Shown here: piece after piece, positions 1 through 6,524 of the stretch
How positions within the stretch are numbered: position 1 is the stretch's first letter
Layout of the letters: each line of letters opens with the position of its first letter
From: JBEKVE01 sp049514335
GTDB lineage: Bacteria; Actinomycetota; Acidimicrobiia; Acidimicrobiales; UBA8190
Length of the DNA stretch: 18,196 nucleotides
NCBI GenBank assembly: GCA_049514335.1
Contig: JBEKVE010000052.1
Location: 1 to 18,196, forward strand
Direction of reading: 5' to 3'
Notes under the pieces: generated by a model
Told to the model about the DNA's origin: nothing
Databases searched by the model: none
What the model saw: the letters and a program-made list of their open reading frames with translations, nothing else
Program-made: the position numbers and the translations under genes

Positions 1-201
1 CACGCCCAGATAGACGAGATAGAGAAACCCGTGGAGCGTGCCCACCACCTCCGCCACCTGGGGCCGTCCCGCCGCGAATTGCAGGGGAACGCCCACGAAG
101 ACGAGCACGAGGAGGAGCGTGGCGGTGGTGAAGGCCATGACCCGGTACCGGACGAGGACGCCGGGGGGAATCGGGGCGCTACGGGGTCCGGTCCCGCTCA
201 C
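1..201 (-). CDS. DUF3817 family integral membrane protein (partial, C-terminus off window)
   Basis: The first 67 codons of a minus-strand gene lie here and run off the left edge without a stop. A short polar N-terminus (about residues 1-17) is followed by RYRVMAF, then a hydrophobic helix at about residues 23-42 and a second one beginning with GTLHGFLYLVYLGV (54-67). The RYR...MAF start and the LHGFLYLVYL block are typical of DUF3817 membrane proteins, whose function is unknown to me. I chose the GTG at 201-199 because it overlaps the stop of the upstream oxidoreductase as GTGA, a 4-base overlap that implies translational coupling; an adjacent in-frame GTG at 204-202 is equally possible. It is the third gene of a leftward set behind the EF-G-like gene. 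Family assignment is from pattern recognition of a fragment. Confidence 0.72.
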   Translation of the reverse strand, partial: MSGTGPRSAPIPPGVLVRYRVMAFTTATLLLVLVFVGVPLQFAAGRPQVAEVVGTLHGFLYLVYLGV

Positions 202-1139
202 CACGCCGCCCAGGCTTCTTTCAACGGCATGACCACGCTGGCGCCGAGCGCCTCGATCTGCGCCCGGACCTCGCCGGGGGTCATCCCCGGCAGGTGCACC
301 CGGAGGTCGAGCCCGTCCACGCCCGTCTCCGCCACGATGGCGCGCAAGCGGCCGGCGATCTCGGCCGGGTCGTCGGCCGCCACGGTCTGGTCGTCGCCGA
401 ACGAGGCGGCGGTGGGGGAGTAGCCGTCGTAGACCGCCCGCTGGCGCTGCACGAGATCGCTTCGCAGCGCGCCCAGCCACACCCGTCGGATGAGGATCTT
501 CGGTCCTGTCCCGCCGGCGGCGTCGTAGGCCTCGGTGAGGCGGGCCACGCGGTCAGGGGCCGACATGCCCTCCATGAGGATCCCCGCACCGCAGCGCGCC
601 GCGCGTCGCGCCGCGGCGAGCGACACGGCGGCACTGAGCACCGGGACCGGATCGCTCAGACAGGCGCGCAGCGCCGGGTCTCCCTCGAGCGGGCCCAGTT
701 CCTCGCCCCGGAGCATGGCCACGAGCCGGGGGAGCTCGGTCTTGAAGCGCGCCACCGCCTCGGCCGGGTCCAGTCCGGCTGTCTCGAAGTCGAGCGGGAG
801 CGCACCGGCGGCCACACCGACGCCGACCCGGCCCCGGTGGCGGGCGGCCAGCCACGCCATCTCCTCGGCCACGAGTGCGGTCGGTCGGAGGGGGAGGAGC
901 AGCGGGCACGCCGCGGCCCAGCCCCGAGGGTGCTCGTCCAGGACGAAGGACGCCATCTGCAGCGGCTGGGCCATGTAGCCGGCGAAGCCACCGTGGTGCT
1001 CGCTCGTCATGACCCCGTCGAAGCCGGCGCGTAGCGCCATGCCCGCCTGCGTGCACAGCTCCCGCACGATGTCGTCGGCGCCGAGCTCGTTGTGCGGGTA
1101 GAGGCGGATCGAGACCGAGCCCCTGGCGAAGACGGTCAG
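198..1139 (-). CDS. LLM-class (luciferase-like) flavin-dependent oxidoreductase
   Basis: A TIM-barrel luciferase-like monooxygenase-family protein, 313 aa if translation starts at CTG 1139. Family signs: SIRLYPHNE at the first strand, GFDGVMTSEHHGGF, the PLLLPLRPTALVAEEMAWL block, GRVGVGVAAG, and a C-terminal PGMTPGEVRAQIEALG. Members use FMN or F420 to oxidise or reduce small molecules; the substrate cannot be read from the sequence. The start is unusual. The first standard start codon in frame is GTG 1067, but that would remove the SIRLYPHNE strand. The frame is open further up, and the only plausible start there is CTG at 1139-1137, which overlaps the EF-G2 stop as CTGA. The 3' end overlaps the DUF3817 start as GTGA. 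The tight overlaps imply one transcript from the EF-G2 promoter. Confidence 0.82.
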   Translation of the reverse strand: MTVFARGSVSIRLYPHNELGADDIVRELCTQAGMALRAGFDGVMTSEHHGGFAGYMAQPLQMASFVLDEHPRGWAAACPLLLPLRPTALVAEEMAWLAARHRGRVGVGVAAGALPLDFETAGLDPAEAVARFKTELPRLVAMLRGEELGPLEGDPALRACLSDPVPVLSAAVSLAAARRAARCGAGILMEGMSAPDRVARLTEAYDAAGGTGPKILIRRVWLGALRSDLVQRQRAVYDGYSPTAASFGDDQTVAADDPAEIAGRLRAIVAETGVDGLDLRVHLPGMTPGEVRAQIEALGASVVMPLKEAWAAW

Positions 1140-3196
1140 GCCGGCTTCGCTTTCACCATGCGCTCGACCAGGTTGGCGGGCATGACGTCATAGTGGTCGT
1201 GCTCGGCCCGGAAGCGCCCGCGTCCCCCGGTGAGCGAGCGCAGGTCGACGGCGTAGCGCTGGATCTCGGCGCTCGGCACGATGGCCGTGATCTTCTGCAG
1301 CCCGCCGTCCACCGAATCGGTGCCCTGGACCCGCCCCCGGCGCGAGTTGAGGTCCCCGAGCACGTCGCCCTGCATGCTGGCGGGAACGGTGACCTCGATG
1401 AGCGACACCGGCTCGAGCAGGACCGGCCCCGCCTTGGCCATGGCCTCTCTGAAGGCGAGCGACCCCGCCATCTTGAAGCTCATCTCCGAGGAGTCGACGG
1501 GGTGGAACTTGCCGTCGAAGCACGTCACCTGCACGTCCACCACGGGGTACCCGTGCACACCGCCCTGGCCCATCGCCTCGATGACGCCCTTCTCAACCGC
1601 CGGGATGTACTGCTTGGGGATCGCACCCCCCACCACCTGGTCGACGAAGTGGAAGCCCTCGCCGCGCTCGAGCGGCTCGATGCGGATCGACGCCACGCCG
1701 TACTGTCCGTGCCCGCCTGTCTGCTTCTTGTACTTGCCCTCGGCCTCGGCCTGCTGGGTGATGCTCTCGCGGAACGGGACGAGCACCTCCTCGGTGGCGA
1801 CCTCGACCCCGAACTTGCGCGCCAGGCGCTCGGCTGCCACCGCCAGATGCGTCTCGCCCGTGCCCCGCAGGATCGTCTGGTGGGTCTCGTCCACGCGCTC
1901 GACGCTGAGTGCGGGGTCCTCCTCGCACAGGCGGTGCAGCCCCGTCATGAGCTTGTCCTCGTCACCCTTGGACTTGGGCCTGATGGCAACGGCCAGGACC
2001 ACCGCCTCGGGAGGGGTGGGGGGGACGATGACCGGCGTCCCCTTGGGCGCCAGGGTGTCGCCGGTGGTGGTGTCCGACAACTTGGGCACGGCCACGATGT
2101 CCCCCGCCTGGGCCTCGGTGGCGGGTTGGGCCTCCTTGCCCCGCAAGAGCTGCAGGACGTGCAGGCGCTCGTCGGCATGGGCGCGGGGGTTCATGAGGAC
2201 GCTGTCGGGGCGGATGGTCCCCGACAGCACCCGCAACAGCGAGATCTTGCCCACGTAGGGGTCGGAGATGGTCTTGAACACCCGGGCCAGCGGCTGGCCG
2301 GCGGGGTCGCAGGCGACCTGCTGGACCGAGTCGCCCGCCCGCACCTCGACGGGGGGTCTCGAGTCCGGTGTCGGGCCGATCTCGGCCAGGAGGGTCGCCA
2401 GACGGTCGATGCCCACCCCGGTGGCGGCCGAGCCGCACACCACGGGGAACACGAGGCCCTGGGCGACGCCGTGGGCCAGGGTGGCCTCGAGTTCGGCCCC
2501 CGAGGGGACGTCCCCGTCGAGGTAGCGCTCCATGAGGGCGTCGTCGCCCACGACGATCCCCTCCACCAGCTGCTCGCGCACCTCGTGCTCGGTGGCGGCC
2601 AGGTCGTCGGGGATGGGACCGGTCTGCGGCTTGCCGCCCTCGTAGATGATGGCGGTGTCGGTGAGGAGATCGGCGATGCCCCGGAAGCCCGACTCCTCTC
2701 CCACGGGGAGCTCGAGGGGGGCGATGCCGGCACCGAAGCGCTCTTGCAACCCGGCCAGGGTCCTGTCGAAGCTGGCCCGCTCCCGATCGAGCTTGTTTAT
2801 GAACACGAGGCGGGGCAGACCGAGCTCGGCAGCCAGGTCCCACGCCGCCTCGGTCTGCGCCTCGAGGCCCTCCACCGCGCTCACCACCACCACCACCAGG
2901 TCCACCACCGAGCAGGCGGCGCGCACCTCACCGAAGAAGTCGGCGTAGCCGGGGGTGTCGAGGATGTTGAGCTTGACGTCACCGACGATGCACGGCGTCA
3001 TCGCCAGCGACAGCGACATGTGGCGCTTGATCTCTTCGGGCTCGAAGTCGCTGACGGTCGTGCCGTCGTCCACCTTGCCCTGACGGGTGACGGCGCCGGT
3101 CGACAGGAGCAGCGCCTCCGCCAACGTCGTCTTGCCCGAGCCGTTGTGGCCGACCAGGGCGACGTTGCGGATGCGGGACGGTGGATAGCTCGGCAC
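1136..3196 (-). CDS. fusA2: Elongation factor G-like GTPase (EF-G2 / FusA2 type)
   Basis: A 686-aa protein with the EF-G domain layout: GTPase domain, domain II, domain III (LMTGLHRLCEEDPAL), domain IV (KKQTGGHGQYG, about 460-580) and a C-terminal domain V. The P-loop GHNGSGKTT (16-24) and the G4 motif NKLD (134-137) are present. It is not the canonical EF-G. The G3 motif reads DTPGY (80-84), with Tyr where translational GTPases have the catalytic His, and the switch I RGITI block reads RHMSL, so the Mg-binding Thr is Ser61. These changes are typical of the actinobacterial EF-G2 paralogue (fusA2 of mycobacteria), whose role in translation is unclear. The GTG start at 3196 is fixed by a strong GGAGGT Shine-Dalgarno at 3209-3204, 7 bases away. 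The open frame continues far upstream, antisense to other genes, but that part is not coding. A rare ATA Ile codon precedes NKLD. Confidence 0.93.
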   Translation of the reverse strand: MPSYPPSRIRNVALVGHNGSGKTTLAEALLLSTGAVTRQGKVDDGTTVSDFEPEEIKRHMSLSLAMTPCIVGDVKLNILDTPGYADFFGEVRAACSVVDLVVVVVSAVEGLEAQTEAAWDLAAELGLPRLVFINKLDRERASFDRTLAGLQERFGAGIAPLELPVGEESGFRGIADLLTDTAIIYEGGKPQTGPIPDDLAATEHEVREQLVEGIVVGDDALMERYLDGDVPSGAELEATLAHGVAQGLVFPVVCGSAATGVGIDRLATLLAEIGPTPDSRPPVEVRAGDSVQQVACDPAGQPLARVFKTISDPYVGKISLLRVLSGTIRPDSVLMNPRAHADERLHVLQLLRGKEAQPATEAQAGDIVAVPKLSDTTTGDTLAPKGTPVIVPPTPPEAVVLAVAIRPKSKGDEDKLMTGLHRLCEEDPALSVERVDETHQTILRGTGETHLAVAAERLARKFGVEVATEEVLVPFRESITQQAEAEGKYKKQTGGHGQYGVASIRIEPLERGEGFHFVDQVVGGAIPKQYIPAVEKGVIEAMGQGGVHGYPVVDVQVTCFDGKFHPVDSSEMSFKMAGSLAFREAMAKAGPVLLEPVSLIEVTVPASMQGDVLGDLNSRRGRVQGTDSVDGGLQKITAIVPSAEIQRYAVDLRSLTGGRGRFRAEHDHYDVMPANLVERMVKAKPA

Positions 3197-3203
3197 CCCG
3201 CGT

Positions 3204-3209
3204 ACCTCC
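3204..3209 (-). promoter_or_regulatory. Ribosome binding site of the EF-G2 gene
   Basis: Minus-strand GGAGGT within a GGGAGGGAGGT purine tract, 7 bases before GTG 3196. It decides the start inside a much longer open frame. Confidence 0.75.
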
Positions 3210-3389
3210 CTCCCTCGAAAGACCTGCCGGCCTCCCTCAAGACCCCTGCGGGCGGCCCTGGCTGGCAGCCTACTGGCGACCCCGGGGCGCCCGCCGGGGC
3301 CCTGCCGGGACGCAGTGCCGGGCGCACGCAGGCCTGTGAACAGTGGGTGAACCGAATCCGAGGTCAGAGGCCGGGCGGGAGGCCGATGG

Positions 3390-3395
3390 TACGCT
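3390..3395 (+). promoter_or_regulatory. Candidate -10 box for pgsA (TACGCT)
   Basis: Matches the TANNNT pattern of actinobacterial sigma-A -10 boxes. It lies 32 bases before ATG 3428, which leaves room for the GGAGG ribosome binding site. No recognisable -35 box. Confidence 0.35.
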
Positions 3396-3427
3396 GGAGG
3401 TGAGACCAGCGGAGGAAACGCACCCCC

Positions 3428-4327
3428 ATGTTCGACGGTCGCTGGCGCGACGCTGTGGACCGCACCACCAAGCCGGTGGGATCCGCCCTGGTGCGGGCCC
3501 GCATCAACGCAGACGTCCTCACCATCTTCGGTCTGCTGGCGTCGGTCGCCACCGCCGTGGTCATCGGCACCGGGCATCTGGTGTGGGCCATCGCCATGCT
3601 CTTCGCCACCGGCCTCCCCGACCTCTTCGACGGGCCGGTGGCCAAGGCGTCGGGACGGGCGTCGGTGCGCGGCGCATTCTTCGACTCGGTGGCGGACCGG
3701 GTCTCCGACGCCTTCATGCTGGGCGGGGTGGCGTGGTACCTCGAAGCCCGTCATCACGGGCAGATGGTGCTGCTCCCCTTCGCCGTGCTCGCCATCACGT
3801 CGCTCATCTCGTACCAGCGGGCCAAGGCCGAGCTGCTCGGCCTGTCGGCCAAGGGCGGCCTCATGGAGCGGGCCGAGCGGTTCATCCTCCTCGGCCTGTG
3901 CTTCATCGCCGGATCGATCTCGGCGTCGGCGTTCGTCCCGGCGCTGTGGGTCTTCTTCGGGCTGCTCGGCGTCACCGCCCTCGGCCGGTTCGTGAACGTG
4001 TGGAAAGAAGCCGAGGGCCCGCCCCGGCCCGTGCCGGTGGTGGTCGCCGTGGCCGACGGGGACGCCGATGTCACGCGCCGGGCGCTCGCCCGCTGGCGCG
4101 AGGGACGCGTCGATTCCCGCTGGCGTGCGTGGCGCGAGACGCGTGCGCAGCGCGACGGCACCGGTGGGCGCGCCACGCTGCACCGCCGCGCCGCACAGCC
4201 GTCGGGCCGCTGGCGGGCACGTCGTGCCGGCGTGCCGTCGAGCCGCACCGGACGGGTCTGGCGTGACCGACGGGCGCAACGGTCGCCCTCGCGCGCCGGA
4301 CGACGGCCGACCTCGCGCGGCGTCTGA
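3428..4327 (+). CDS. pgsA: CDP-alcohol phosphatidyltransferase, probable phosphatidylinositol-phosphate synthase
   Basis: A 299-aa membrane enzyme of the CDP-alcohol phosphotransferase family. These enzymes join CDP-diacylglycerol to an alcohol, in actinobacteria typically inositol phosphate, making the lipid on which PIMs are built. The family motif is complete in spacing: D65, D68-G69, A72, G82, D86 and D90. However, the Arg after A72 is Lys (K73). Several hydrophobic helices lie between about residues 28 and 190, followed by the family block GLMERAERFILL. The last 100 or so residues (about 200-299) form an Arg-rich, Trp-dotted hydrophilic tail with no domain I recognise; most family members end near residue 200-220. 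The ATG has GGAGGAAA at 3411-3418. It is followed 21 bases later by the acyltransferase and then pimA, the same order as in mycobacteria, which favours PIP synthase over PG-phosphate synthase. Confidence 0.86.
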   Translation: MFDGRWRDAVDRTTKPVGSALVRARINADVLTIFGLLASVATAVVIGTGHLVWAIAMLFATGLPDLFDGPVAKASGRASVRGAFFDSVADRVSDAFMLGGVAWYLEARHHGQMVLLPFAVLAITSLISYQRAKAELLGLSAKGGLMERAERFILLGLCFIAGSISASAFVPALWVFFGLLGVTALGRFVNVWKEAEGPPRPVPVVVAVADGDADVTRRALARWREGRVDSRWRAWRETRAQRDGTGGRATLHRRAAQPSGRWRARRAGVPSSRTGRVWRDRRAQRSPSRAGRRPTSRGV

Positions 4328-4348
4328 GCACCGGGCGGGCCAGGAGCG

Positions 4349-5317
4349 GTGCCTGAAGAGTCGCGTCCGGGCGGCCTGCGCCCCTGGGCCGTGTACGCCG
4401 CCTACCGGTCGCTCGGCACGGCTATGCAGAAGCTGCCCGAGCCGGTGGCCGCAGCAGCGGCCGCGGGTGTCGGCCTGGCGCTCTCCGCCGTCAGCGGTGA
4501 CACGCGGGCCGTGTACTCGCGCCACCTGCGACGAGCCGTGGGACACGACCTGTCCGACACCGAGGTGAGCGCGACCACGCGTCGGGCCTTTCTGTCGTAT
4601 GCCCGCTACTGGCTCGAGGGAGCGCGCCTTCCCGGGCTCGGCCCCGACGTGGTGGCGGACCGCATGTCGGTGGAGAGCGGCTATGAGCACCTGGTGCGGG
4701 GCATGGAGGCGGGGTCCGGGGTGATCATGGCGTTGCCCCACATCGGCAGCTGGGAGTGGGGCGGGTACTGGCTCGCCATGCAGGGGTATCCGATGACGAG
4801 CGTGGCCGAGCCGCTCGAGCCCCCCGCCCTGTACGACTGGTTCGTGGCCCAGCGCCAGAAGATGGGCCTCACCATCGTGCCGCTCGGTCCGGGGGCGAGC
4901 GGTGCGCTGTTGCGCACCCTGCGCCAGGGAAAGCTGGTCGGCCTGCTGTGCGACCGTGACATCCAGGGAAACGGCATCGAAGTGGAGTTCTTCGGCGAGC
5001 GCACGACACTGCCCGGCGGGCCGGCCACGCTGGCGCTTCGCACCGGGGCGGTGGTGCTGCCCACCGCCGTCTACAGCGGGCCCGGGCGCGAGCACACGGC
5101 GGTGATCATGCCCCCCGTTCCCGTCGAGCGGACCGGGTCGTTGCGCCAGGACGTCACCCGGGTGACACAGCTCATCGCCAACGACCTCGAGACGCTCATC
5201 CGGCGCGCCCCCGAGCAGTGGCACCTCTTCCAGCCCAACTGGCCGAGCGACGGCGGGCCCGGCGCCCGGAGCGGGGCGGGGGCGACGGGTGACGCGCTCG
5301 GCGGCTCCGCCGCCTGA
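4349..5317 (+). CDS. patA: Phosphatidylinositol mannoside acyltransferase (LpxL/HtrB-like)
   Basis: A 322-aa member of the lysophospholipid/lipid A acyltransferase family, matching PatA, which acylates the mannose of PIM on the cytoplasmic face of the membrane. The catalytic HX4D/E motif is HIGSWE (H131 to E136), preceded by GSGVIMALP. Further PatA-like blocks are TSVAEPLEPPALYDWF, LCDRDIQGNGIEVEFFGE and the terminal EQWHLFQPNWPSD. It sits between pgsA and the PimA-like gene, 12 bases before the latter, so one operon is likely. The start is not fully settled. GTG 4349 has AGGAG at 4342-4346, but only 2 bases lie between them, which is too close; an in-frame GTG at 4391 would remove 14 residues that are not conserved. 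Confidence 0.88.
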   Translation: MPEESRPGGLRPWAVYAAYRSLGTAMQKLPEPVAAAAAAGVGLALSAVSGDTRAVYSRHLRRAVGHDLSDTEVSATTRRAFLSYARYWLEGARLPGLGPDVVADRMSVESGYEHLVRGMEAGSGVIMALPHIGSWEWGGYWLAMQGYPMTSVAEPLEPPALYDWFVAQRQKMGLTIVPLGPGASGALLRTLRQGKLVGLLCDRDIQGNGIEVEFFGERTTLPGGPATLALRTGAVVLPTAVYSGPGREHTAVIMPPVPVERTGSLRQDVTRVTQLIANDLETLIRRAPEQWHLFQPNWPSDGGPGARSGAGATGDALGGSAA

Positions 5318-5329
5318 CGGCGGGCCACG

Positions 5330-6475
5330 GTGCGCGTCGCGCTGCTCTGCCCCTACAGCCTGAGCCGGCCCGGTGGGGTCCAGGGTCAGGTGACGGGATT
5401 GGCGCGCGCCCTCGTCGAAGCCGGGCACGGGGCCTCCGTGCTCGCCCCCTTCGACGGCGGCGGGGTCGTGCCCGGCATCGAGCCCGACGGTGGCGTCGGG
5501 TTCGTGGCGCTGGGCCGGTCTCTCGGACTGCCCGCCAACGGCTCGGTGGCGCCGGTGGCGCTGTCGCCCGGGGCGGCGCGCCGCGCCGTGCGCGCCGTGC
5601 GCGGGGGTGGGTTCGACGTCCTGCACCTCCATGAGCCGCTCGCCCCCGGGCCCGGTCCGGTGTGCCTGGTGGCGTGCGCCCTTCCCAAGGTGGGGACCTT
5701 CCACCGCTCCGGCGACAGCCTGGCCTACCGCCTGCTCGGCCCGATCGCCCGCGCCGGCGCGGCGCGCTTGGCGCTGCGCTGCGCGGTGTCCGAGGAGGCG
5801 GCGACGACGGCGCGCCGCGCCCTCGGGGGTACGTACCGGGTGGTGGGCAACGGGGTCGACCTCGCGCACTTCGCCACCGCCCGGCCCTGGCCGACGCAAC
5901 GCCCCACCGTGCTGTTCGTGGGACGCCACGAGGAGCGCAAGGGGTTGTCGGTGCTCCTCGACGCCGTCGCCATGATGGTCGCCGCCGCGCCCGGCACCGA
6001 CGCCGCACCACCCGTGACGGTGTGGGTGGCGGGGGAGGGTCCGCAGACCGAGGCGCTGCGCCGGCGCCACCCGCCGAGCGACAGCCTGCAGTGGCTCGGC
6101 CGCGTGGACGACGACGTGCTCGCCTCTCGGCTGGCCGGCGCGCACGTGCTGTGCGCCCCGTCGCTCGGGGGGGAGTCCTTCGGCATCGTCCTCCTCGAGG
6201 CCATGGCGGCCCGTGCCGCCGTGGTGGCGAGCGACATCCCCGGCTACGCGGCGGTGCTGGGTGGGCACGGTGCCGTCGTCCCCGCCGGCGATGCCGGTGC
6301 CCTGGCGCGGGCGCTGTCGCAGGCGGCGTCCGATGCCGCCACGGGGTCGGGGCTGTGCGCACCAGCGGCGCTCGACGCCGCCTTCGACCACGCCTCGCAG
6401 TGGGCCATGTCCACCGTGGAGGAGCGCTACGTGGCGCTCTACCAGGAGGCGGTCTCCCTCCCGGCGCCACCCTGA
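5330..6475 (+). CDS. pimA: PimA-like GT4 glycosyltransferase (phosphatidyl-myo-inositol mannosyltransferase)
   Basis: A 381-aa GT-B fold glycosyltransferase. PimA transfers mannose from GDP-mannose to position 2 of the inositol in phosphatidylinositol, the first PIM step, at the inner face of the membrane. Visible features: the N-terminal PYSLSRPGGVQGQV loop (8-21), HLHEPL with H101, FVGRHEERKG supplying R199 and K204 for the sugar-nucleotide phosphates, and the retaining GT4 EX7E motif as E282 and E290 in GGESFGIVLLEAM. The length matches the mycobacterial enzyme. The start is GTG 5330 with a weak purine-poor leader; the family N-terminus MRVALLCPYS confirms it. It is the third gene of the pgsA-patA-pimA set. 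Confidence 0.9.
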   Translation: MRVALLCPYSLSRPGGVQGQVTGLARALVEAGHGASVLAPFDGGGVVPGIEPDGGVGFVALGRSLGLPANGSVAPVALSPGAARRAVRAVRGGGFDVLHLHEPLAPGPGPVCLVACALPKVGTFHRSGDSLAYRLLGPIARAGAARLALRCAVSEEAATTARRALGGTYRVVGNGVDLAHFATARPWPTQRPTVLFVGRHEERKGLSVLLDAVAMMVAAAPGTDAAPPVTVWVAGEGPQTEALRRRHPPSDSLQWLGRVDDDVLASRLAGAHVLCAPSLGGESFGIVLLEAMAARAAVVASDIPGYAAVLGGHGAVVPAGDAGALARALSQAASDAATGSGLCAPAALDAAFDHASQWAMSTVEERYVALYQEAVSLPAPP

Positions 6476-6509
6476 GCACCGCCGGCGTCGGGCTGGCGAC
6501 GCCTGGTCG

Positions 6510-6515
6510 TACACT
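6510..6515 (+). promoter_or_regulatory. Candidate -10 box for a leaderless M48 protease transcript (TACACT)
   Basis: TACACT ends 9 bases before ATG 6525, so transcription would start at or a few bases before the start codon. No Shine-Dalgarno is present, which fits. No clear -35. Confidence 0.4.
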
Positions 6516-6524
6516 GCGTCACCT

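Larger units (their letters stand above)
3197..3427. promoter_or_regulatory. Divergent intergenic region between the EF-G2 and pgsA operons
   Basis: 231 bases with no convincing gene on either strand. It must hold promoters for both directions. For pgsA, TACGCT at 3390-3395 is a reasonable -10 box, giving a leader of about 25 bases that contains the GGAGGAAA ribosome binding site at 3411-3418. For EF-G2, minus-strand TAGGCT at 3272-3267 is a weaker candidate. No clear -35 is visible for either. Two copies of GTGAAC lie at 3336-3341 and 3347-3352, 11 bases apart. The middle (about 3275-3310) is a GC-rich self-complementary stretch. Confidence 0.5.

Noticed and set aside
1193..3403. Plus-strand frame of 736 codons opposite the EF-G2 gene
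   Set aside because: Its sequence is His/Leu/Gly-rich complement of a well conserved protein; the minus strand is certainly coding.
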